The notes below the pieces were generated by a model. It was not told the DNA's origin, did no database searches, and saw only the letters and a program-made list of their open reading frames with translations. Below are positions 54,773 to 64,000 of a stretch of 64,000 bases of DNA, piece after piece (the stretch's first letter is position 1; each line of letters starts with the position of its first letter). The stretch is from Cubamyces lactineus (taxonomy: Eukaryota; Basidiomycota; Agaricomycetes; Polyporales; Polyporaceae). The stretch covers positions 62,001 through 126,000 of the forward strand of contig JACDTU010000010.1 of NCBI GenBank assembly GCA_022376465.1, read 5' to 3'. The translations under genes and the position numbers were made by a program.

Positions 54773-57700
54773 TCACTCGCCCTGCGTGCGTAGGGCAGTC
54801 ACTCTGTCCAAATTGCCTTTCGCCTTCGCCCTCCCTTTCGCCTTCGCCCCTCCTCTTCCTTTACCAGTGGCTTTGCCCTTACCCCTTCTACCATCCTCGA
54901 TCAGCGTGCTGCTACTCCCATCATCCGAACAAGGGTCGTAAGAAGTAGATGTTCCGCGCAATGAAGATCCGGTGAGGGCATCGATTTGCATCCTAGCAAG
55001 CGACACTGGAAGAGGCGTGGTAGACCGCGATCTAGGATTCTGAGATCCGGATGTGGATGGGGAGGGGGAAGGTGCGCGAGAGCCCACCTGCGAGTCAGGG
55101 CTAGCGTGGTTCGATGCCTCAGTGCTGCTGGATTCCTGAGGCTTGAATCTTTTGCGAGGAGCACTAACTTGGCTACTCTTGCTATGTAGCGGAGTATCAG
55201 TGCTTCCGCGTTTTGTTCCCAGCAGTGTAGAGGGCACCAATGGGCAATGCGGAACTTGATCCGGCACCTTTTCGATTCCCGACCAGAGTTCGTCCTGGGC
55301 ACTGGCTGCATCCCTAAAACTGACAATGACTTCGTAATGCGTTTGGAAAGGCGATTCTGAGCTCCGGTCCGTATTCGAGTGTTGCGTGTCCGAACATTTG
55401 GGCCTAAATTGAGACAAATCTCCGAATTCGTCCGCATAGGCCGGGTTTGCATTGGCATACGCCTCCCCATGCGACGGAAGAATCACGTGCCACTGCTCCC
55501 GTACACCAGGGCTGTGATAGTGCTGCTTGCACAAACCAGCAAGCGTGTCTGCTAGCTTAGAGAGCGGACTGTCGTAGCGACCCCCAATGCCCGTGACAAG
55601 CGGCAGGCCGTCCTTTAGCTTGCCGAACTTCGCGTTGCCGTCCCATTCCGTCACCATATGATCGCTCCTATCAAAATAGTCGTAGAAGAAACTCGCGAGA
55701 GAGGGGTCTCCGGAGCGAGAATGCTTGCAGAACTTCAGCAGACACCAGGAGAGTACGTGGCAGAAGGATTCCAAGTCGTCTGAAAGACTGTCGACCTTCT
55801 CGGCCTGTGGATTCCAACACTGCTTGGCGATCGATAAAAATTGCCAAGTGCCCTACACATGCGCTCCATCATCAATAAAATACGGCTACGAACAGAAGAT
55901 CCTCTGCAGGACTTACGAAACGGCTACTCTGGGATGCAACGCCGAGGTCGCGTTCCTCTTTAGCGAGGTCCCAGTCCGCAAGGATGCCAACGGATTTGGT
56001 GCCATCAAGTGGATCATAGATTAAGATGTTGGAAGGACTGATGTCCCTGTGGAGTAGTTTGGCCTTCGTCCATGCGAGATAGTGAGCTATTGGGTGGGAG
56101 GCACGTATCAGCGGCGAGGTCACATGGCACGCGTGACGGAGCAGACTAACCTCTCAGTGCACCTACCATTGCCGTCACCAGCTCCTTTGGCGTCCGGAAT
56201 TGCAGCAGATTTCGACACACTTCCTGGAAAACAAGCCGGCAGTGACGTCTTCCAGCCAGGCCCTTTCTGAGTCCAGCCCATGCCACGGTTGTGTCCTGCC
56301 AGGACAGCGGGGGTGCGCCTTCGGGTGAGTGCTCGGACTCGGAGTCGCTGCCTTCGTAATCTGTCTCATCTAGCGGGCGTTCGACGTCACCTCCAGCGCG
56401 CACAGTCAGGAAATTGCAGCCTATTGTCTGCTGCTGCAACAAACGCTGATACAGCTCAAATTCACTCAGGCCGTCCTTCGTCTTCCTCCAGTAATCCTTG
56501 ACCCAGACTACGACCTTCTCTTCGAGGTCGTACGCGACGAAGCCCTTTCCCCCACGACCAACCAGAGATCGGCTCTTGTATGCCGGCTTACCGATGAGAA
56601 GGCGATGGGTAGAGGGTATGATGTTCGGATCGTTCGCGTCCACAAATTCATCTGGAGCGGACCATTTCGACTTGATGGAGAGAACATATACGGGCCAGCC
56701 TGGCGCTGCAGCATTCTTCAGATACTCTTGGAGTGCTGGGTTACTTTCGACTCCGGGATACGTATTCCACAACTCCCGAAAAAGTCGTGTTTCGTCTTCC
56801 GATGCTAACGTTGCAGTGGTATCATGACCGCGCTGAGAAGCGCTCATCCGGGTGAAAAGGTAGATGAACTTCCACAGAGGCCTCGGGTCCTCTACATAGT
56901 CAAACTGTTCAGTCACCAGAATACCATTCCTGTCTGTTCGGACAAAGCGAGCTTTGTCTCTTTGTATGTTGATACCAAAAAGGAACTGCCGGTGTTGGTG
57001 GTTGAACACTTCGCGAGCATACTGAATCAATTGCCCCCGGTACAGTCGCGACTTGGTACCCTTGAGGACAGGTTCGTCGGCATTGACGAGGGAGAACGCC
57101 CCACTGCTCTTCTTGACTTCTACGAGGAGTTCTATCCAAGACCACGCAACCCGGGCCTTAAGGCGAGGTAGGTCTTCCAGCTGGGACGCATGCGTAGCCT
57201 CGGGCTCGGCGAGCTCATGGGCTGGCCCACCTGCGGCGGAATCTTGAGGGCCATCTGTGGTGGATTGTGAAGCCAAAAGCACAGTGGACGCACTCGCGGC
57301 TACCTCGGGAGCGGTGTCCGACGTCACGACGGGAGCCCGCGCGGAAGTCATGTCGGAGTCTTGAGAGAGCTGAGAATGCTCCTTAGCAGCAGCTGCTTCA
57401 CCGACGAGCTCATACGCTTTGACCGCCTCTGGGGTAGTGGGGTATATAGCGATATCGGGGCGGTACCAATTCTGTTTGCCATCCGCGCCTTTGAGTTGAG
57501 GGTGGTTATCGCAAGAGTACACAGCCAGATCCTCGCATCCAGCTTTCTTCAGCATCTTGCCTATGAGATCGCACTGGGACTCGAGAGGTCAGCCAGGTAG
57601 TACATATGAGATACGATACGACGTACAAGTCCTGGGTACATTTCCACCTCGGTCTTGCTCAGTTCGACCACAGGCTTGATATCGTCCGGCATGTCCGGAA

Positions 57701-57974
57701 CAGAGCCGCCATGAAAGAAAGCGTCGGTGAACCACTCGTCCAGCTTGATGCCTGCAATCGTCATAGTCTCGCGTTCAATTTCGTCTCGCTCGCGTATGTA
57801 GGCAGCGTTCCCTGTATCAGTGCCCGCGTGGCGATTCTTGTTGCCCGATGTTCCCTTTACAGGCGTACTCTTCGCAAGATGAGACTGCGAATCTGGAGCA
57901 GTCGCGGTGTCTTGCCCTGCAGCCGGTGCGGCCTGACCAATCCCTGAAGCTGCCGAGGAGAGAGTGCTAGTCAT
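54773..57974 (-). CDS. FunK1 family protein kinase
   Basis: Four exons: 57974-57627, 57579-56151, 56086-55917, 55852-54773; 1008 aa in frame. The N-terminal 400 residues carry the domain usual before FunK1 kinases (YRPDIAIYP, ELLVEVKKSS, a region often likened to a restriction-endonuclease fold). The kinase part has a glycine loop GRGGKGFVAYD, a Lys in VVVWVKDYWR, the FunK1 signature LLHRDISPSNILIY (about 603-616) and LADWDLA in place of DFG. The C-terminal 200 residues are Ser/Pro-rich and end in a Gly/Lys repeat. FunK1 kinases are expanded in mushroom-forming fungi and linked to multicellular development; a substrate is not known. Confidence 0.93.
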
Positions 57975-59975
57975 GTTCGCAGGATGATGTCAGAAGAGCT
58001 CAAACGGAATGCGAAGAGATCTTGGAGACTGACCTGAGGATAGAGCACCCCCTTTATACGCTTCGAATGCGAGACACCGATGCACACCGATGGGCGGTAG
58101 AGGCGTCTGATACTGGTCCTGGGTAGGCCAGCCAAATGGTACGTGGCGAGCCTCGCTGCCACCGGAGGTGACTAGCTATAGCACCTGAGAGTCGATTGTC
58201 GGATGCGCCGCTTCGTGGCGTGGAGGTTACGCCAGAGGAACCTCTGTATGATGCCGCAACGGCGTGGCGTGTTCAGATAATCGTTGTCACTTGAATGTAA
58301 TCGCGCGAGCGTACGTGTAGAGAGGCGGCGGTTAGTACTCAGTGCTCAGTATCGGCTATTACTCGCCGTGCTTGAAAAGGCAAGTGTGTTCGCCCGTCCA
58401 CCCTGATCCTGAGATTGATCGTCCTCCGACTGAGTAAAGTCCTCCGTAGCCAGAGCGCAAACATCCGCATTCAGGGTTCCATCCTCTTCCCCCGAGAGCC
58501 AAGAGACTCTCACTTGCTGTATCTGTCGGTCGAGCCTGATATCAATAATCAAACTGTCGCTGTACATAGTCTGAGGTGCACACGATGCACTGCCGCCAGC
58601 CTGACGAGTCACGGTTCACTATAGAGGTAAGTTCCTTTTCGAATTGAGGTGAAAAAATTGCGCTACTCGAGTCATGGCCCTATCTATCTCACCGCGCCCA
58701 AAATATGTGTGCATCTATCTAACGTGCACCGTGGCGTCCCCGGGCCGAAACGTAAGAATTATACAGAATATCAGAGGAGTATGCTGCCTTCAAGCCATGC
58801 AGCGTGATCTTGGCCATACGAAACTTGTACACCGTATGCACAGTGCGTCAAGGCGACCCGACCTGCAACGGGACCGTCAAAGTCGTTTATCGAGGGTATG
58901 CCCCGCCGCACATATTGCTCTGCTTCCGGAACTTTGTCCTCACACTCTCCACTGCTGAATGTGAATCGGTTTTATGGCGTTCACCGAATGATCGTAATGC
59001 CCCTTGAGCGCAATACGTCCAACTTGGAGCGGGCCTGAGGTCGGTCAAACCTAGTGCGGCGTGCTACTACTAGTAGCCGGGTAGGACGTTGCATCCGAAT
59101 CGATCTCGTCAGCGCCACAGAGTGGGTGGCGAATTCAGCCACTACAGCTCTTTCGCCAAGCGCATGGTCCTCGTGGTTTAGCACAGGCTAGCACAAGGCA
59201 GTTACAGTATATCATACGGTAAGTAGAGAGTGCGGCGCAGGACCATCTCCACGGCGCGTACAATCAAGCGCTCTAAGATGCGGCGCCAGTGCGCAAACCC
59301 GCTGCGAAAAAGCTTTACACTGACAGTGGCTGCAATTGCCACCCGCTCTGTGGCGCTGACGAGATCAGGCGTGCGGCGACTCGGGTGCAACAGCCTACCC
59401 AGCTACTTGAAAGCCCTCGCAGAGCCTCAACAGCAGGCGTCCTATACAGTAAGGTCCTATAAGCCCTTCTCAGGGGGCTTTGTGAGGTCCCCAAGCGCTC
59501 ATACGACCAGCCCGAAGCCCGGGCTGTCGCCGCGGCAGTGGCGTACTTCTTGACACATATTGGTAGAGGCCTAGGCGTTCATACGCCCTGTAACACATAC
59601 CAATCTATCCACGCGTGAGCTAAATTATCCAAGGGCATTATATGGTCGATAACATGTGTGTATGAAGCGCAACTTGAAGAAGGGGAAGCCTAGTCCGTAG
59701 ATCATCTATCGTGCGTGGCCAGGCCGTATCATCCCTCTGGCGTACATCGGGACCCTCGTAAACAATCGGATCCGCAGGCGCACACAATCGGCAGTCACGT
59801 CCAAACCCGACGTGCGGGGCCGCAGCACCTGCGCAGGATCGCCCGCTTCATCGGGGCGCTGTGCGTGCGGCGCACCGTCCAGAATCGAAAATCTATCCCA
59901 GCGGCGGGGCATATCAAGCCAACCCAGCAAGTCCAATCCCACACTGGGCCCCCAGTCCATGATATCCGTTCAAAT
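57975..59975. other. 2-kb intergenic region, no gene recognised
   Basis: Holds the FunK1 promoter, with TATAAAG on the minus strand at 58058-58052, 78 bases before the ATG. Short open stretches at 58346-58612 (-) and 58800-59005 (+) have protein-like composition but no start, splice continuity or motif I can defend; they may be relics. Confidence 0.5.
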
Positions 59976-61759
59976 TCACCGCACGCGCCCGGGCAGCTCG
60001 ACGGTGACGTAGTGCCAGACATAGTGCGTCCAGCCCTCGAGCACGCCCGCGCCGGTCATGATGTGCAGACAGTCGCCCGCCGAGTGCGCGTCGGGGCGGA
60101 GCAGCGCGGGCCTGTCGATCGGCAGGAAGTGGATGTCCGGGTACTTGCGCGACTCGAGCACCGTCTGCAAGGATACGCAAGTCACAGGTCAGCCAATCCA
60201 AACCAGAAACAATCGGTACGACAACCGTTCACGTGGAATCAAACGCACCTCGAACGCGTGGTTGAAGTCGCCGATCTGGTTCCAGTTGTACCAGCCCCAC
60301 CGGCCGGGCTTGTACTCCGTCAACGGCTTCCTGTGGTCGTGGCAATCTTCATGTCCCGGCAGGTACGCACGCACAACGACCTGCCTCGGGGCACGCTGAT
60401 GTCCCCGGGCTGCGCCTGCCGACCCACTCTGCGCCGCCTTCCGTTCCCGCTTCTCAGCCTCATCCAAGAGCGACTGCACCTCGCGCGCCCACGCCTCCAT
60501 CGCCTCGCCAAAGAAGTCCACGACGTTCTGGATTCCGTCCTTCGGCAGCTCGGGGTCCTTCAGGCCAGCGAAAAGCGTGGTCGTCCAGTGCCCGCCCGTG
60601 CTGACGACCATCGTCGCATAATTCGCGCGGGGCAGAGGAGCGGTGAACAATTTGACATATTCGGCGGGGGAGAGGTTCCATGTGGCCTCGTCGCTGAATA
60701 GGCTCGCGTTCTCCGCTACGAGCGGAGAGTTCGGGTGCAGCGAGCGGTAAAGCGCGTCGAGCGCGGCAGGCTCGAAGAGTAGGTCGATGCGGCGGAATGT
60801 GACGAGCGGAGTGGTCTCGATGTCGAACCCAGGCGGGAAGCTGAGTTGCGAGACGAGAGGCGAGGAAGGGTCGAGGTAGAGGTTCTGAGGCCAGGCGCGG
60901 TCAAAGTACGGGTTCTGGACGTAGTCGGGCGTTGCGCGCACGTGCGGGTAGAGCAGGCACGAAAGCGAAAAGAAGTGGTTCTCCGTCACGGAGTCTGCGA
61001 AGGCGAGCGGGCGTTAGTACTGCTGATGAATTGGCACTTGGATTCGCGACAGGATTCGCAGCATCGAAGGCGCCTTGCAACGACTACCGAAGGAGTGGGC
61101 AAATAGCAAACAGACACGAGCAAGTGGCGAGAAAGCGGATCAGGAGAACCGATCAAGCTGCGTAGGTACGTCAAGGCTAAGAATTGAAGGGTGTGGTACT
61201 GTGACGGTCGCAACGAAGCGGTCGAAACAGTCCATGGAACCTGTCGAAAAAGAGGGAGGTCGGTAAAGGAGCGGTGCTTACCTCCAATGAGCAACCAACC
61301 GCCTTGCTCGACGAGGTCGCGGATGATAGAGGCGGTGTTCATGTTGCGGACCCGACAATCGTCTGGCGGCTGCCAGCGCCATGAAGAAACGCCGGGAAAG
61401 CGGTCCCATAGCTGCCCATGGTCAGCGCCAAGATGCCAATAGACTTCACGTGAACTTGCGCAGCCCTCGAGGCCAAGGAATTCGTAAACATCGGAGAGTT
61501 GTGTCATGTTTTGGTGTGTCGTTGGTGGTGGTGGCTGTGGTACCCATTTTCCAGCGGCGTATGAGCGCGGAGGGCAGGTTCCGCGTGTGCGTGAAGAGGA
61601 GACGGAGAGAGAGGGCTTGAGGGAGGAGGGTAGGAAGGAATGAGTGACATAGAGGACGGAGAATACGGCGAGGAGGGTGAGGAATTTAGCGGATAGGGAG
61701 CGTGGGGGAGAGAAGAGGGGCCTGTAGGCGGCCTGGTCGTTCTTGAAGAGAGCGACCAT
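59976..61759 (-). CDS. Cas1p-like PC-esterase family protein (membrane-anchored acyltransferase/esterase)
   Basis: Three exons: 61759-61282, 60994-60249, 60164-59976; 470 aa in frame. A hydrophobic segment at about 26-46 (FLTLLAVFSVLYVTHSFL) makes it a type II membrane protein, probably Golgi. The SGNH/GDSL-like PC-esterase fold of the Pmr5/Cas1p group is shown by LLIGGDSVTENHFFS (catalytic Ser after GD, about residues 158-163) and the C-terminal GDCLHI (Asp439-x-x-His442). Family members add or remove O-acetyl groups on glycans; the Cryptococcus CAS1 product O-acetylates capsule glucuronoxylomannan, so a role in wall-polysaccharide acetylation is likely here. It is divergent from DAD4. Confidence 0.87.
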
Positions 61760-62289
61760 GGTGGTGGAGGACGGGGCAGGGGAGGCAGGGGTGGGGGAGC
61801 TGGGAGAGGTCGGAGAGGTCGGGAGAGGGCATTTTGAGGGAGGTCAGGACGCGTGGATCGGACGCGGAGGAAAGCAGCTGGCGATTGCGACTGCGATTGC
61901 ACGGAACCGACGAGGGCCCAAAGAGGGATGGACGCGTCGGACGAGAGGAGGGGACCCCGTTCTCGAGTGACGTCAGGGAGCTCCACTTTTGCGAAGGCGG
62001 TTGTTGCCTCCCTTGACGACGACGTCCCTCTTGTGTGCCAGACAGACCCTCTTCTTGCTCGGATATCGTCTGGGGCACTCAACAGTCGTGCTTCTCGGAC
62101 GAGCGACGCAAGGCGACGCAGCACTCGCCTCCTCCGCAGCACTTGCCCCGCCTTCTTTTCCCTTTTTCCGTAGCCCCGCCTAGACCCTCCTTCACTCTAG
62201 CGCCCATAACCAACGTTGGTGCCACAGACGCGTCTCCGGCGTCTATTCCACCTCCGTTTCTTCCGCCACCACTAGCTCAGACGCCCGCC
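61760..62289. promoter_or_regulatory. Divergent promoter between PC-esterase and DAD4
   Basis: 530 bases between two ATGs facing away from each other. No clear TATA box; GC-rich with CT-rich stretches near the DAD4 start. No gene seen. Confidence 0.5.
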
Positions 62290-62648
62290 ATGGAGAACCC
62301 GCACGCAGAGAGGCAGAACGTCCTCCTCCAACGCATCATCAAGAACGCCGTATGTCACGTCCTTGTCTGCACAACCATGAGTTCCTTATACTCTTTCGCC
62401 TAGGATAAATGCACGGAAGCCATCCTTGAACTCAACCGCTGTCTCGAGGCACGTCTCCCATTTCCGCCTCTTCTACCGCCCTGGATCCAGGCTCACCTAT
62501 TTCCCTCCTCCCCGATCGCCCTCCCCTACAGGAGATCATCCAGGCGGACGTCCATGTGAAGACTGCCGCAGATCTCGTCTCCAAATACCGCAAGAACGTA
62601 CAGTACAACCTCGAGGCCACTCGCTCCGCCGCCCATCCCGACGCCTAG
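62290..62648 (+). CDS. DAD4: DASH complex subunit Dad4
   Basis: Three exons: 62290-62349, 62404-62448, 62532-62648; 73 aa, the size of the yeast protein (72 aa). It starts MENPHAERQNVLLQRIIKN, has EAILELNRCLEEI in the middle and ends with YRKNVQYNLEAT, the family signature. Part of the ten-subunit DASH/Dam1 ring that couples kinetochores to microtubule ends. The second intron (62449-62531) needs the donor GAG/GCACGT, a GC-AG intron; the only nearby GT would shift the frame away from the conserved end. Too short and too split to be seen by ORF length alone. Confidence 0.93.
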
Positions 62649-64000
62649 CGCCTCCGCCCTGAACCCCTTCGGACCTCTTCCCGCCCGGGATTGACCCGTC
62701 TGCTACCGTAGCCTCATCGTGCGCCCGGGCAATTTCTGAGTACTTATTCTGATCTGGCGTCAAACGTTGAAACATACGCGTACGCACGTTGCTTCTCAAC
62801 ACCTGGTGTCTCAGCTTTGTTCCAAGCCAGTGAGTGACCTGATTCACTGCATACGTTCTGCAGGGCTGATGCGCGCATGCGCATCAACAGTCAACGCGAT
62901 GCCTCTCGTATACCCTGTTGTATATCACAATGTATCGCCATCCATCGCTTCGTGCCCTTTGGAAACTTCAGGCAGCTTTCCCTCCATTCCGTTAGGCGCG
63001 ACCAAACGTACAACTAGCATGTTGTCAAGAGATCGCTCGACTCGTCGCAAGTTGCCACAGGGAGAGATAGTAACGTGGACTTCATATAATGCCCTTCAAC
63101 AACATATTTGTCTTCTAGACACCATCAGAGGCAGATGTGAACGAGCGCGGTGAACACGCCTCATCATGTCGCAGCGTGTCGAACCAACTGAGAGATGACT
63201 CGCGAAGAGCAGACTTGACATCAAGCTCTTTGAACCTCATCTAGGCGTTGCTGCAGGATAATACTAATTTCGGAGAATTGCCAGGTTTGTCACGGCCCGA
63301 ACGTAACTCCCGTTCACACCCAGCATCTCATGTATGCGCGTTCTATTCACGTACGTGGCTCTTCTTGCAAAGTCCAGACGTAGGGAACCTAATAGGCAGC
63401 CTGATGTAGCCAGGAAGAAACGGCCCGCGCGGCGCCGATGGGCCTACACCATACCATTCATTACTCCGCCAAGCAACACAACTCCTCCGAGGAAAGATAC
63501 ACAACGCAGCACAGCATGCCGCCCGGTTCTCTTCCGAGACGCGCTTCTCCATCCACGCTTATATCCGTGCCTTCGACGACTCGACAGCTCGAAAGCTCGA
63601 GAGCCCATGACTGCCCCGCGCGCCCGCCTCTTCCATCACATGGTGCCTATTTCCCCCTCGCTTCTCCACGCGTATTTATGCGCGAAGGGCTTGCGTCGGG
63701 GCCTCATCAAGCGATGACCATACAGTGCTCGTCCTCGGAGAGCTCGATGCGCGAGATTTACCCGTGTTGCGTTGATGCGGGGCGCTCACGTGGCCCGCCC
63801 TCTCTGATCCCGGGCTCGACATGCATGACACCTCTGCTTATTTCCGCGTCGGTTTGTACTCCGTTGCGCGCGTGGACGAGGACGAGGAGGCGGTCTGACG
63901 GGTCTCGCGGGGCTTTCACGGGCAAACTCGACCTGTTGTGACGCTCTCGAGGTCATCCGTGCCGTGCCTCACATTGGGGTGTCGGCTAGGCTCGCGGTTC
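62649..64000. other. Terminal intergenic region, no gene recognised
   Basis: 1.35 kb with short ORFs only. A plus-strand open stretch at 63438-63941 has no motif or splice support. It may be the promoter of a gene beyond the window. Confidence 0.5.

Noticed and set aside
58346..59007. Protein-like short open stretches on both strands in the 2-kb gap
   Set aside because: No start with promoter, no coherent exon chain and no recognised motif; reported only as possible relics.

Overview
This window is nuclear DNA of a filamentous basidiomycete, most likely an Agaricomycete. Genes are dense and cut by many short GT-AG introns (about 45-65 bp). There is a FunK1-type kinase, a fungal DASH subunit (DAD4), and Ty3/Gypsy elements with a chromodomain and a Tf1/sushi-like priming layout.

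Left part (1-28590) is a nest of four LTR retrotransposon insertions. Element C is the oldest. It is a Gypsy element on the minus strand whose 5' LTR is 28134-28590; its 3' end lies beyond the left edge. Element A2 (17622-25938, plus strand) inserted into C and duplicated ATCAG. Element B (1-14689, plus strand, 5' LTR cut by the window edge) inserted into the integrase-distal part of C pol. Element A1 (1451-9767, minus strand) inserted into the ORF of B and duplicated GAAGG. A1 and A2 are copies of one 8317-bp chromovirus, almost identical, with 693-bp LTRs differing at only 1-2 sites. Each carries gag, pol in the -1 frame, and a separate three-exon gene in antisense orientation between pol and the 3' LTR. 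That gene has its own TATA box and encodes a 426-aa protein with a fungal Zn(II)2Cys6-like cysteine pattern. The gag-pol junction carries a slippery heptamer on the gag stop and a predicted H-type pseudoknot. A and C both look self-primed: the predicted first 10-11 nt of the RNA are complementary to the primer-binding site. B carries one 1174-codon Gag-like ORF and no polymerase in the visible part.

Right part (28591-64000) is host sequence. In order it holds: an unrecognised D-box-bearing protein (+); glyoxalase I (-); a kinase-fold-like protein (-); a large low-complexity charged protein (+); two tandem FHA-Ser/Thr kinases of the Chk2/Rad53/Cds1 type (-,-); a multi-BRCT Brc1/Rtt107-like protein (-); a UDP-glycosyltransferase (+); a FunK1 kinase (-); a Cas1p-like PC-esterase (-); and DAD4 (+). 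The two checkpoint kinases and the BRCT scaffold form a co-oriented 11-kb DNA-damage-response block. Exon joins given below were read by eye from splice sites, frame and domain continuity. Most close exactly in frame; the structure between about 35.3 and 36.0 kb is unresolved.
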